Assembly (NCBI GenBank): GCA_031279175.1
Contig: JAITJA010000175.1
Location: forward strand, 1 to 12,479
Source of the DNA: Odoribacteraceae bacterium
GTDB taxonomy: Bacteria > Bacteroidota > Bacteroidia > Bacteroidales > Marinifilaceae
Length of the DNA: 12,479 nucleotides
Reading direction: 5' to 3'
Shown: positions 1 through 5,989 of the stretch, in pieces
Layout of the letters: the number at the start of each line of letters is the position of its first letter
Numbering within the stretch: the first letter of the stretch is position 1
Program-made: the position numbers and the translations under genes
Notes under the pieces: model-generated
Database searches by the model: none
The model's input: the letters and a program-made list of their open reading frames with translations, nothing else
What the model was told of the DNA's origin: nothing

Positions 1-3
1 GCC

Positions 4-32
4 GGCGCGTGGTATACGGTTGACGTCGCGTG
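4..32 (-). repeat. Inverted copy of the 21-bp repeat at the window edge
   Basis: Read on the minus strand, bases 24 to 4 match the direct unit at 96-116 at 18 of 21 positions. Bases 25-32 (GTCGCGTG) are the reverse complement of the end of a further unit. The orientation therefore flips across a 21-base centre at 33-53 that has no repeat. Bases 15-24 are perfectly complementary to 54-63, so the two arms could form a stem. The inverted arm may continue beyond the left edge of the window, which cannot be judged here. Confidence 0.8.
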
Positions 33-53
33 GGCGCCCGTTGCCCATGCTTG

Positions 54-230
54 GTCAACCGTATCTCCCGCGGCGTCAAACTTATCTCACGCGACGTCAA
101 CCGTATCTCACGCGACGTCAAACGTATCTCACGCGACGTCAAACGTATCTCCGGCGACGTCAAACGTATCTCAGGCGACGTCAAGCGTATCCCACGCGAC
201 GTCAAACGTATCCCACGCGACGTTAACCGT
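54..230 (+). repeat. Tandem array of 21-bp repeats, eight full units plus a partial
   Basis: Units begin at 54, 75, 96, 117, 138, 159, 180 and 201, with a decaying ninth at 222. The spacing is exactly 21 bases with no insertion or deletion. A typical unit begins GTCAAACGTATC and ends with CACGCGAC. Each junction between well-kept units makes the palindrome GACGTC. Differences between units are scattered single substitutions, for example A, C or G at unit position 6 and a changed CACGCG block at 138 and 159. Because 21 is a multiple of three, frames stay open and give heptad-like junk peptides, but there is no sign of a gene. The array lies about 115 bases upstream of tsaE. Its function is unknown: it could be an extragenic repeat family, a protein-binding array, or the 3' region of a gene to the left. 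Confidence 0.92.
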
Positions 231-251
231 GTTTTGTCGACCATGTATTCA

Positions 252-281
252 CGCGAGGGGGCTTTTTTATCATGCCTCGCG
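252..281. other. Inverted repeat in the tsaE leader region
   Basis: CGCGAGG at 252-258 is matched by CCTCGCG at 275-281, giving a 7-bp stem with a 16-base loop. The loop contains a six-T run. A second T run lies at 308-315, before the tsaE start. It could be a weak terminator for something to the left or a leader hairpin of the tsa transcript. In the whole stretch 1-346 I see no gene. I also see no clear TAnnTTTG promoter for tsaE between the repeats and its ATG. Confidence 0.35.
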
Positions 282-346
282 GGAAGGGCGCGGATTGTAT
301 TTCTCGCTTTTTTTTAGGACTTTCGCGGTCAGTTAAAGCAAAAGAC

Positions 347-832
347 ATGAAAGAGTTTCAACTAAAATCAAGGAGCGAGGACGAAACGCGGGAGATCGCG
401 GCGATCCTGTCAACCCTCTTTCACGCGGGGGAGATGATCGTCCTCGACGGGGAGCTGGGTGCAGGGAAAACACAATTCGCGAAAGGGTTCGCGAACGCGC
501 TCGGGTGCGTGGATAACGTGACAAGCCCTACCTTTAGTATTGCCAATTTCTACAAGACGCGGGAGTGGGAGATCCTGCACGTGGACTTGTACCGGGTCGA
601 GACGCCGGAAGAATACGAGGCGCTCGGGCTGGAAGATTATTTCCCGCGGGTGGTGACGCTCGTGGAGTGGGGATCGAAATTCCCGGGATACCTGGACCCC
701 TCGCTCGCGGTGTCGTTCGCGCGGGAACGGGGGGGAGATTCTCGCGTGCTGACTATCACGTGCGCGAACGACGCGATCGGCAAGTCTATCGAGAGGATCA
801 TGCCTCGCCTAACCCTTTTCCTGTCATGTTAA
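347..832 (+). CDS. tsaE: tRNA t6A biosynthesis ATPase TsaE
   Basis: TsaE is the cytoplasmic ATPase of the bacterial t6A pathway. It binds the TsaB-TsaD complex and uses ATP hydrolysis to allow repeated turnover. The protein has 161 residues, close to the roughly 150 usual for the family. It carries the P-loop GELGAGKT (35-42), the conserved TSPTFSI segment (59-65), HVDLYR (78-83) and LVEWG (105-109), in the family order. I chose the ATG at 347 because the MKEFQLKS start matches the family. The in-frame ATG at 272 would add 25 residues of poor quality inside the leader. The gene ends inside the next one: its TAA at 830-832 lies after the tsaB ATG at 826, a 7-base overlap that suggests translational coupling. 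It is the first gene of the t6A cluster. Confidence 0.95.
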   Translation: MKEFQLKSRSEDETREIAAILSTLFHAGEMIVLDGELGAGKTQFAKGFANALGCVDNVTSPTFSIANFYKTREWEILHVDLYRVETPEEYEALGLEDYFPRVVTLVEWGSKFPGYLDPSLAVSFARERGGDSRVLTITCANDAIGKSIERIMPRLTLFLSC

Positions 833-1467
833 CGCTTGGGATATCTACCTCCTCGGGACAATTCGCCGTGGTCATCGGGGAGAAAGGGAAGGTGTTGTTT
901 AACTCGAGCGTCGTCGACTTTCCCGCCCCCCCGGGCCTGGCGGAACGGCTCGCGGGCGGGTTGGAGGCAACCGGGCGAGAGACGCGAGAGATCGGTAACA
1001 TTCTCGTCGATACCGGTCCCGGTGGCACGAGCCGCGTGCGCACGGGGATTTCATTTGCTAACGCGCTGGCCTACGCGCTGGGGGTGACGGTATGTCCCGT
1101 CACGTCGATAGAGCTTTCCGGCGTTGACGCGTGGGATCGATACCGGCTGCCGGTGCTCCACGTCGCCAAGTCCATCAAGGGCAATGTCCATGCCGGGATT
1201 GCCGACGGTGGTCGCTGCCTGGCGATGGCGTACGGGACGCTGGAGGAGGTCGTGCCGCGCCTGGCCGTCGGGCGAGGGAAGCTCGTGGTCTCGGGCGCGC
1301 GCCGCGAGGAGGTGCTCCGCCTGGGAGAACGCGAGGAGATCCCGCTCGAGGACGGGGGGATGGAGTACGGTGAGGCCCGTTTCCTGGTAGAAAAAGAGGG
1401 TTTGTTCGTCGCGCGCGCCCTGCGTTTCCCGGCGTACGCGCGCCCCGTGACGGAGCAGACGCGATGA
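826..1467 (+). CDS. tsaB: TsaB-like t6A complex subunit, divergent
   Basis: TsaB is an ASKHA-fold, catalytically inactive paralogue of TsaD that pairs with it to form the core of the t6A enzyme. This protein has 213 residues and opens with LGISTSSGQFAVV, where the family usually has a DTST- or ETST-type opening. It keeps the expected second block at 64-74, but as GPGGTSRVRTG rather than the usual GPGSFTGVRIG. An ALGVTVCPVTSIE stretch follows at the expected place. The start at 826 was chosen because it begins directly with the first beta strand and overlaps the tsaE stop. A longer reading from 565 would lie inside tsaE. The gene overlaps tsaC by four bases (ATGA at 1464-1467). Position between tsaE and tsaD supports the call, and the sequence alone would support it only moderately. 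Confidence 0.87.
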   Translation: MLTLGISTSSGQFAVVIGEKGKVLFNSSVVDFPAPPGLAERLAGGLEATGRETREIGNILVDTGPGGTSRVRTGISFANALAYALGVTVCPVTSIELSGVDAWDRYRLPVLHVAKSIKGNVHAGIADGGRCLAMAYGTLEEVVPRLAVGRGKLVVSGARREEVLRLGEREEIPLEDGGMEYGEARFLVEKEGLFVARALRFPAYARPVTEQTR

Positions 1468-2060
1468 AAGATATAGATAAAACGGTGGCCGTTCTCCGCG
1501 CGGGCGGCGTGGTGCTACTCCCGACGGACACGGTGTACGGGCTGGCCGTTCGTCCCGGTGACGAGGCGGCGATCGACCGGCTTTTCGCGCTGAAAGCCCG
1601 CCCCCGGGAGGTATACCTGCCCGTCATGGTGGCCGACGCTGGGGAGCTGGAGGGGCTGGGGCTGGAGATGAACGCTGGGGCGCGACGGCTGGCGAGCTCA
1701 CGGTTCGTGCCCGGCGCGTTGACGCTCGTGCTGGGCTTCCGGGCGGGCGCGGCGCGTGCCCCGTGGCTGGAGGGTCGCGAGGAAGTGGCAGTCCGGTTGC
1801 CGGATGACGCGTTCCTGCTGGCCGTGCTGCGGGAGGTCGGGCCACTGCTGGTGACCAGCGCTAACCGGCACGGGAAGAGTACCCCGGGGGAGGTGCGCGA
1901 GATATTGCAGGAGCTGTCCGGCGTTCCCGATCTCGTCGTGGAACGGGGGCGGGGACGGGAGATTCCCTCGACTGTCGTTAATTGCCGGCAAGAGCCTCCC
2001 GCGATCGAGCGGCAGGGGGTGGTGTCGGCAACTGATATTGAAAAAATCACGCGATCATGA
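1464..2060 (+). CDS. tsaC: L-threonylcarbamoyladenylate synthase (TsaC/YrdC type)
   Basis: It catalyses the first step of t6A synthesis: threonine, bicarbonate and ATP give threonylcarbamoyl-AMP, which TsaD then uses. At 198 residues it is the short TsaC form: a single YrdC domain without the extra C-terminal Sua5 domain. Visible motifs are PTDTVYGL (20-27), the K-x-R-P block (44-47) followed by PVMV (53-56), PGALTLVL (83-90), TSAN (131-134) and PSTVV (168-172), all in family order. TSAN is followed by RHG rather than the common xSG. The start ATG overlaps the tsaB stop by four bases, and its own TGA overlaps the tsaD ATG by four bases (2057-2060). Translation along the cluster is thus likely coupled. 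Confidence 0.95.
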   Translation: MKDIDKTVAVLRAGGVVLLPTDTVYGLAVRPGDEAAIDRLFALKARPREVYLPVMVADAGELEGLGLEMNAGARRLASSRFVPGALTLVLGFRAGAARAPWLEGREEVAVRLPDDAFLLAVLREVGPLLVTSANRHGKSTPGEVREILQELSGVPDLVVERGRGREIPSTVVNCRQEPPAIERQGVVSATDIEKITRS

Positions 2061-3049
2061 ATGATGTAATACTTGGAATAGAGACCTCGTGCGATGACAC
2101 GGCCGCGGCTGTCGTCGACGCCAGTGGCAAGATACTCTCGTCGGTGATCTCCTCGCAACTGGAGATCCACGAGGCGTTCGGGGGCATATACCCGGAGTTC
2201 GCGGCGCGGGCGCACGTCGCGACGATTCTCCCGACAGTGCACGAGGCGCTTTCCCGGGCCGCGATAGCGCCTGCCGACCTGCAGGCAATTGCCGTGACGC
2301 GAGGGCCAGGGCTGATCGGCTCGCTGCTGGTGGGGCTGAACACGGCGGCGGCGCTCGGCGCGGGGTGGGGGAAGCCGGTGATCGGCGTGAATCACTTGAG
2401 GGGGCACCTGAGGAGCGCCGACCTGGAGGAGTGCCGCGTGAAGTTCCCGGCGACCGTGCTGCTCGTCTCGGGAGGACACACGCTGCTGGCTTACATGAAG
2501 GACGCTTCCGAGATCGAGCTGCTGGGTAGCACGCGCGATGATTCCGTCGGCGAGTCTTACGATAAGGTCGGGAGGATGCTCGGGACAGGGTATCCCGGCG
2601 GACCGGCCGTCGACCGGATGGCTCGCGGGGGTAAGGCTTGTATTCCTTTCCCGCGCCCGATGCTGGACAAGGAGTATGATTTTTCTTTCTCGGGACTGAA
2701 GTCGGCGGTGGCGCGCTACATGGAGTCCACGGTAGCACCAGCAATGGAGGACGTGGCGGCATCGTTCGTGCAGGCGGTGATGGATGTCTTGATCAGGAAG
2801 TCGCGCCTGGCGCTGTCGCGTTATCCCTCCGCTTCTTTCGTTATCGTCGGCGGCGTGGCTGCCAGCCCCCGGTTGCGCGAGGACGCGGCGAGATTGTGCA
2901 AGGAGACGGGCGTCGAGCTGTGCCTCCCTCCCGCGAAATGGTCCACGGATAATGCCGCGATGATCGCGCTGGCCGCTTTCGATTACGTCCGGACGGGTAT
3001 TCTCCCACCACCCTCTCCCGAGCTTCAGTTGACGATCCGGGATTTTTGA
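2057..3049 (+). CDS. tsaD: tRNA N6-adenosine threonylcarbamoyltransferase TsaD
   Basis: TsaD transfers the threonylcarbamoyl group to A37 of tRNAs that read ANN codons, acting in the cytoplasm with TsaB. The 330 residues match the family length. Motifs are: GIETSCDDT (7-15); GGIYPEFAARAH (42-53); the metal-binding NHLRGH with His113 and His117; SGGHT; DDSVGESYDKVGRMLG; the GYPGGP loop; FSFSGLKSA; VGGVAAS; and STDNAAM with Asp298, the third metal ligand. Nothing key is missing. The start is fixed by the ATGA overlap with tsaC and by the MNDVILGIETS opening. It is the last gene of the overlapping set, with a 66-base gap to efp. Confidence 0.98.
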   Translation: MNDVILGIETSCDDTAAAVVDASGKILSSVISSQLEIHEAFGGIYPEFAARAHVATILPTVHEALSRAAIAPADLQAIAVTRGPGLIGSLLVGLNTAAALGAGWGKPVIGVNHLRGHLRSADLEECRVKFPATVLLVSGGHTLLAYMKDASEIELLGSTRDDSVGESYDKVGRMLGTGYPGGPAVDRMARGGKACIPFPRPMLDKEYDFSFSGLKSAVARYMESTVAPAMEDVAASFVQAVMDVLIRKSRLALSRYPSASFVIVGGVAASPRLREDAARLCKETGVELCLPPAKWSTDNAAMIALAAFDYVRTGILPPPSPELQLTIRDF

Positions 3050-3074
3050 GAACGAGTATTCTTGATTATCTTCG
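3045..3074 (+). promoter_or_regulatory. Possible efp promoter
   Basis: TTTG at 3045-3048 is followed after 18 bases by TATCTTCG at 3067-3074. The second element is one mismatch from the Bacteroidetes -7 element TAnnTTTG. The -7 candidate is the left half of the palindrome at 3067-3082. It would give a leader of roughly 35 bases before the efp ATG. This would allow efp to be transcribed independently of the tsa genes. The match is imperfect and unconfirmed. Confidence 0.35.
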
Positions 3075-3082
3075 CGAAGATA
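3067..3082. promoter_or_regulatory. Perfect 16-bp palindrome between tsaD and efp
   Basis: TATCTTCGCGAAGATA is its own reverse complement, centred between 3074 and 3075. It sits 18 bases after the tsaD stop and 33 bases before the efp ATG. No T tract follows, so it does not look like an intrinsic terminator. It could be a dimeric-repressor operator or an RNA hairpin with a very tight loop, and it overlaps a candidate -7 element. No regulator can be named. Confidence 0.5.
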
Positions 3083-3115
3083 TCGAGATTAATCACGATT
3101 AAAACGTAACAATAC

Positions 3116-3685
3116 ATGGCAACAACAGCTGATTTTAGAAATGGTTTGTGTCTACTCTTCAAGGATGATCTCTACACGATCACGCAGTTTCAACACGTGA
3201 AACCCGGCAAGGGACCGGCATTCGTGAGGACAAAATTGAGAAACGTGAAGACAGGACGAGTGATCGAAAACACGTTTACCTCGGGGGTGAAAATAGACGT
3301 GGCAAGGATCGAACGACGCCCCTACCAGTTTCTCTACATGGAGGGGGAGGATTACGTGATGATGCATACCGAAACTTATGACCAAATGAATATCACGCGG
3401 GAGCTGATTAACGCGCCGGAGTTCCTCAAGGAGGGCGACGCGGTGGAGATGGTGGTGCACGCCGACACGGAAACACCACTGTACGTGGAACTGATGCCTA
3501 GCGTGATCCTCTCCGTGACTTATACCGAGCCGGGACTGAAGGGGGATACCGCCTCTTCTACCGCCACGAAGTCCGCCGAACTGGAGACGGGCGCCAAGAT
3601 CATGGTGCCGCTCTTCGTGGAGATCGGCGATCGCGTCCGCGTGAGTACCGCGGATAAGGCTTACCTGGAACGGGTGAGGGAATAA
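3116..3685 (+). CDS. efp: Elongation factor P
   Basis: EF-P binds between the P and E sites of stalled ribosomes and helps peptide-bond formation at consecutive prolines. The 189 residues match the family. An N-terminal KOW-like domain (about 1-62) is followed by two OB-fold domains (about 66-126 and 130-189). The loop that reaches the peptidyl-transferase centre reads HVKPGKGPAF, with Lys32 at the site modified in many bacteria. This places it in the lysine class rather than the arginine-rhamnosylated class. No modification enzyme such as EpmA or EpmB is present in the window. The ATG follows an AT-rich leader (AACAATAC). It shares a translation theme with the upstream t6A genes and is followed by a strong terminator. 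Confidence 0.98.
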   Translation: MATTADFRNGLCLLFKDDLYTITQFQHVKPGKGPAFVRTKLRNVKTGRVIENTFTSGVKIDVARIERRPYQFLYMEGEDYVMMHTETYDQMNITRELINAPEFLKEGDAVEMVVHADTETPLYVELMPSVILSVTYTEPGLKGDTASSTATKSAELETGAKIMVPLFVEIGDRVRVSTADKAYLERVRE

Positions 3686-3708
3686 CACGCGGGAATGACG
3701 TGAAAGAG

Positions 3709-3735
3709 AAATGGCCGGGAAGGCCATTTTTTTTT
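3709..3735 (+). terminator. Intrinsic terminator after efp
   Basis: AAATGGCC (3709-3716) pairs with GGCCATTT (3722-3729) around a GGGAA loop. A run of nine T begins at 3727, partly inside the stem, and ends at 3735. It starts 23 bases after the efp stop and lies just before the convergent end of the LRR gene at 3749. On the opposite strand the tail is only a few T, so it probably serves the + strand mainly. Confidence 0.88.
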
Positions 3736-3748
3736 GTTCCCTCGGGCG

Positions 3749-4777
3749 TTAGTCTTCTCCCGACAGCCTTACCTGGCTCGTGTCGAGGCCCTCGAAGGCG
3801 GTCGCGTCGACGTGAACCGGCCCGCCGCCGAACCACAGGTCGGCCAGCAGGATGCAATCACCAAAAGCCCGCGCGCCAACGCTCGTCGCCAAGGGAAGGC
3901 GGGCGGAGGTCAAGCGATAGCAGTGGCTGAAGGCATTCTCGCCGATGGTCGTCGCCGATGGGAGGTCGACGGCCGTCAAGGAGGAACAAGCCGCGAACGC
4001 GGCAGCACGGATGGTCGCCGCCGAGGGGAAGCGGGCGATGATCAGGCCGGTGACGCGGAACGCCCCTTCCCCGATGACCGTCGCCGCGGGAAACCCGGCG
4101 GATCTCAATGAGGTGCACTCCCAGAACATGTATTCTCCTATCTCTTGTAACCGTGGGAAGTGGGCGACGGACAGGCGATCGCACCCCCGGAAGGCCTCCC
4201 GCCCGGTGATCGAAGTGACGGCAGGGAAACGGGCGGCAAGCAGGTGATCACAATTCATGAAGGCGCGTTCCCCGATGCTCGTCACCAGCGGGAGATGGAT
4301 CGTGCTGAATCCCGCCCCGTTGAAGGCATTCTTCCCGACACTCGTTGCCGCGGGCGCGTCGAGGTGCTTTAACCAAGAGCAGCCGATAAAGCAATTCGCG
4401 GGGATCGCTCCCGCGTAACCGGGCAGCGAGACGCGTTCAAGCGAGTTCATGGAAAGCTCCTCCCGCTTATTCTTGATCGCCTCGAGATGAGATGGGGCGA
4501 TGTCGCTCCCCTCGATCACGATGGCCCGCGTGGCGGGAAGATCGACCCCTGGCAGGTCGGCAGCGGATAAGTTCGCCATCCCCCTCCTCGTCATGAAGGA
4601 GTAGCGTAGTGTCAGCATGCTATTGTCGAGGGAGTCGGGGGCGGTACGGGACGTGATGACGAACGGGGCGGCGAAGTGTATCGCTCCTCGTTTTTCCCGC
4701 GCGTACCTCGTTTTTTTCGTTCCTGTATTGTTCTCTTTTTTCATCGATTTCACGTTCTGTTTCAGTTCGAAGCGCAT
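3749..4777 (-). CDS. BspA-like leucine-rich-repeat protein
   Basis: A 342-residue protein whose residues from about 110 to the end form roughly ten consecutive repeats of 21-23 residues. Typical units read like LTAVDLPSATTIGENAF followed by a C-containing turn, the pattern of the BspA (LRR_5) family. That family forms right-handed solenoids that often bind proteins or host surfaces. Specific ligands cannot be predicted. Residues 1-105 contain no repeats. Oddly, I see no signal peptide, lipobox or transmembrane stretch at the N terminus (MRFELKQNVKSMKKENN), and no C-terminal sorting domain. An alternative ATG at 4744 also lacks a signal, and the frame is closed by a stop 48 bases upstream of 4777. 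The start at 4777 is favoured because an exact -7 element lies 33 bases upstream. It is convergent with efp. Confidence 0.9.
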   Translation of the reverse strand: MRFELKQNVKSMKKENNTGTKKTRYAREKRGAIHFAAPFVITSRTAPDSLDNSMLTLRYSFMTRRGMANLSAADLPGVDLPATRAIVIEGSDIAPSHLEAIKNKREELSMNSLERVSLPGYAGAIPANCFIGCSWLKHLDAPAATSVGKNAFNGAGFSTIHLPLVTSIGERAFMNCDHLLAARFPAVTSITGREAFRGCDRLSVAHFPRLQEIGEYMFWECTSLRSAGFPAATVIGEGAFRVTGLIIARFPSAATIRAAAFAACSSLTAVDLPSATTIGENAFSHCYRLTSARLPLATSVGARAFGDCILLADLWFGGGPVHVDATAFEGLDTSQVRLSGED

Positions 4778-4809
4778 CTCGTGTCGGATGGCCTTTTCTT
4801 GTGCCGCTA

Positions 4810-4817
4810 CAAATATA
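4810..4817 (-). promoter_or_regulatory. Candidate -7 promoter element for the LRR gene
   Basis: On the minus strand the bases read TATATTTG, an exact match to the Bacteroidetes -7 element TAnnTTTG, inside an AT-rich stretch. It lies 33 bases before the ATG at 4777, the same distance as between the rubrerythrin -7 element and its start. No clear -33 TTTG is visible about 20 bases further upstream, so the call is tentative. Confidence 0.45.
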
Positions 4818-4919
4818 TTGAATTTTTAAAATGCCGCGTCCCGTCCACCCTTACTTTTTTTCAAGAAAAGGGAAGAAGAGTGAATATTCGTCCGGTTAAC
4901 AGGCGTTACAGTCTGGCGA

Positions 4920-5666
4920 TTAGATTCTCCGGTATTTCTTTTGGATCTTGTACAATTCCAGCGGTACGCGGAAGATGTACGACGGTTTGATCTTGCTTCC
5001 CGCCCGCTCGTGCCACGCCTGGAGAGGGATCTCTTGCACGCGTTGCAGTGGGTCTCCGGGAAGTTGGCGGAGACGTAATAATAATTCCACGTCGAAGAGC
5101 CATTTCGAGAGGAAGGGGTCGCGGAAGATCTCCCGGGCGACGCGCGCGTCGAAGATTTTAGCGCCGCACTGGGTGTCGTAGGCGTTCAAGCGAAAGAGGA
5201 GGCTGACGACCGTGGCGAAAAAACGACCGGTGTAGTGCCGGAATACCGTCCGGTCGATGTGTACTCCCAGTCTTCGCACGCGCGACCCGATGATTGCCGG
5301 TGCGTCCTCCCGTTCCCGCGTTTCCGCGAGGCGCGACATCTCCTCGAGCGGCGTGGCGAGGTCGGCGTCCATGAATCCTACTGCATTGTAGTCGTTGACG
5401 ACGTGTAGGATACCGGCGCGGACGGCCTCGGCCTTTCCGCTGTTCCGTTCGAGATGGAGGAAACGGATTCGCCCGGGCGCCTGGTCGGAGAGGAGACGCA
5501 ACAGGTCGGGCGTCTCGTCGGTGCTCCCGTCGTCGACGAAGCACGCGTCGATGCTCGCCTCCCGGCGGATAAAGGAGAGGAAGGTCGTGGGGTCTAATCG
5601 TCTCGCCTCGTTGTAACAGGGTACGATTATGCAGTTTCTTTTTAATGTCATCGCACGCGGGTTCAT
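4920..5666 (-). CDS. GT2 glycosyltransferase, dolichyl-phosphate glucosyltransferase-like
   Basis: A 248-residue GT-A fold enzyme of family GT2, most like the ALG5 and DPG/DPM-synthase branch, which transfers a hexose from a nucleotide sugar to a polyprenyl phosphate. Visible are VPCYNE (15-20), DDGSTD (45-50), the metal-binding DAD (100-102) in GFMDADLATP, IGSR (126-129), and the DTQCGAKIF block (164-172) that is typical of this branch. There is no strong membrane segment, although residues 145-160 are hydrophobic enough for membrane contact. The ATG at 5651 is an alternative start five residues in. The true donor and acceptor cannot be read from the sequence. No other envelope-glycan genes flank it, and it appears to be its own transcription unit. 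Confidence 0.9.
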   Translation of the reverse strand: MNPRAMTLKRNCIIVPCYNEARRLDPTTFLSFIRREASIDACFVDDGSTDETPDLLRLLSDQAPGRIRFLHLERNSGKAEAVRAGILHVVNDYNAVGFMDADLATPLEEMSRLAETREREDAPAIIGSRVRRLGVHIDRTVFRHYTGRFFATVVSLLFRLNAYDTQCGAKIFDARVAREIFRDPFLSKWLFDVELLLRLRQLPGDPLQRVQEIPLQAWHERAGSKIKPSYIFRVPLELYKIQKKYRRI

Positions 5667-5687
5667 GGTTGTATCATTTTCAACGGG

Positions 5688-5718
5688 TAAAAATAGTCAT
5701 TTGGCGGGGATGTAACAA
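5688..5718 (-). promoter_or_regulatory. Weak candidate promoter for the glycosyltransferase gene
   Basis: On the minus strand a TTG (5718-5716) is followed after 20 bases by TATTTTTA (5695-5688). The second element has one mismatch to TAnnTTTG. It would place the start of transcription close to the ATG at 5666. The spacing is right, but the elements are only partial matches. Confidence 0.3.
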
Positions 5719-5872
5719 GGTGTGGCATTTTAGAAAACGCGCAACGAGCCGGGGGCGTGTTGACTATCATCAAGGGACGGGAGGTCGGCCAACCGGGCCA
5801 GGAGAGGCAGGATACAGGGGAGGAGGGGTTGACGGTGTTTCTAACAGGAATTCGGGATCTTATCCTACTTAA

Positions 5873-5914
5873 AAGGTCGCGCGCGACCGATGGGATCGCG
5901 CGCGACTTTGTTTT
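5873..5914. terminator. Strong GC hairpin terminator downstream of ridA
   Basis: GTCGCGCGCGA (5876-5886) pairs perfectly with TCGCGCGCGAC (5896-5906) around a nine-base loop. The stem extends by a wobble pair and two A-T pairs. The + strand tail is TTTGTTTT (5907-5914) and the minus strand tail is CCTTTTAAG. The genes around it run on the minus strand, so its most likely job is to end the rubrerythrin-ridA transcript, about 85 bases past the ridA stop. It could act in both directions. Confidence 0.75.
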
Positions 5915-5989
5915 GAACAGGAATAGGCGGGCGGACGCGGGGCAATCACACCCTTCGAGAGGTTCTCTCCCCCTCGCGCGGGGATTCGG

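Larger units (their letters stand above)
5667..5989. other. 323-bp intergenic region between ridA and the glycosyltransferase gene
   Basis: No convincing gene is seen on either strand. Two + strand open frames overlapping it (5645-5872 and 5757-6071) have glycine- and arginine-rich, low-complexity translations and no recognisable motif. The region holds the GC hairpin terminator at 5873-5914, a possible promoter at 5688-5718, and a C/G-rich imperfect inverted repeat near 5970-5983. A purine-rich stretch on the + strand (about 5770-5835) has no assignable role. Confidence 0.6.

Noticed and set aside
54..230. CRISPR array
   Set aside because: The repeats abut without spacers, the unit is only 21 bases and no cas genes are present.
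20..317. Two overlapping + strand open frames over the repeat array, encoding heptad repeats rich in Arg, Thr or Asp/Val
   Set aside because: The 21-base period keeps every frame open by itself. The peptides have no start context, no domain and scattered non-synonymous differences, so they look like translated repeat DNA.
1175..2479. A 434-codon minus-strand open frame across tsaB, tsaC and tsaD
   Set aside because: It is antisense to three clear genes, and its translation is Arg-, Pro- and Ser-rich with no motif, as expected in GC-rich shadows.
4848..4872. CCCTT...AAGGG hairpin as a terminator for the glycosyltransferase gene
   Set aside because: The stem is only five pairs around an AT-rich loop and lacks a T tail on the minus strand, too weak to list as a feature.
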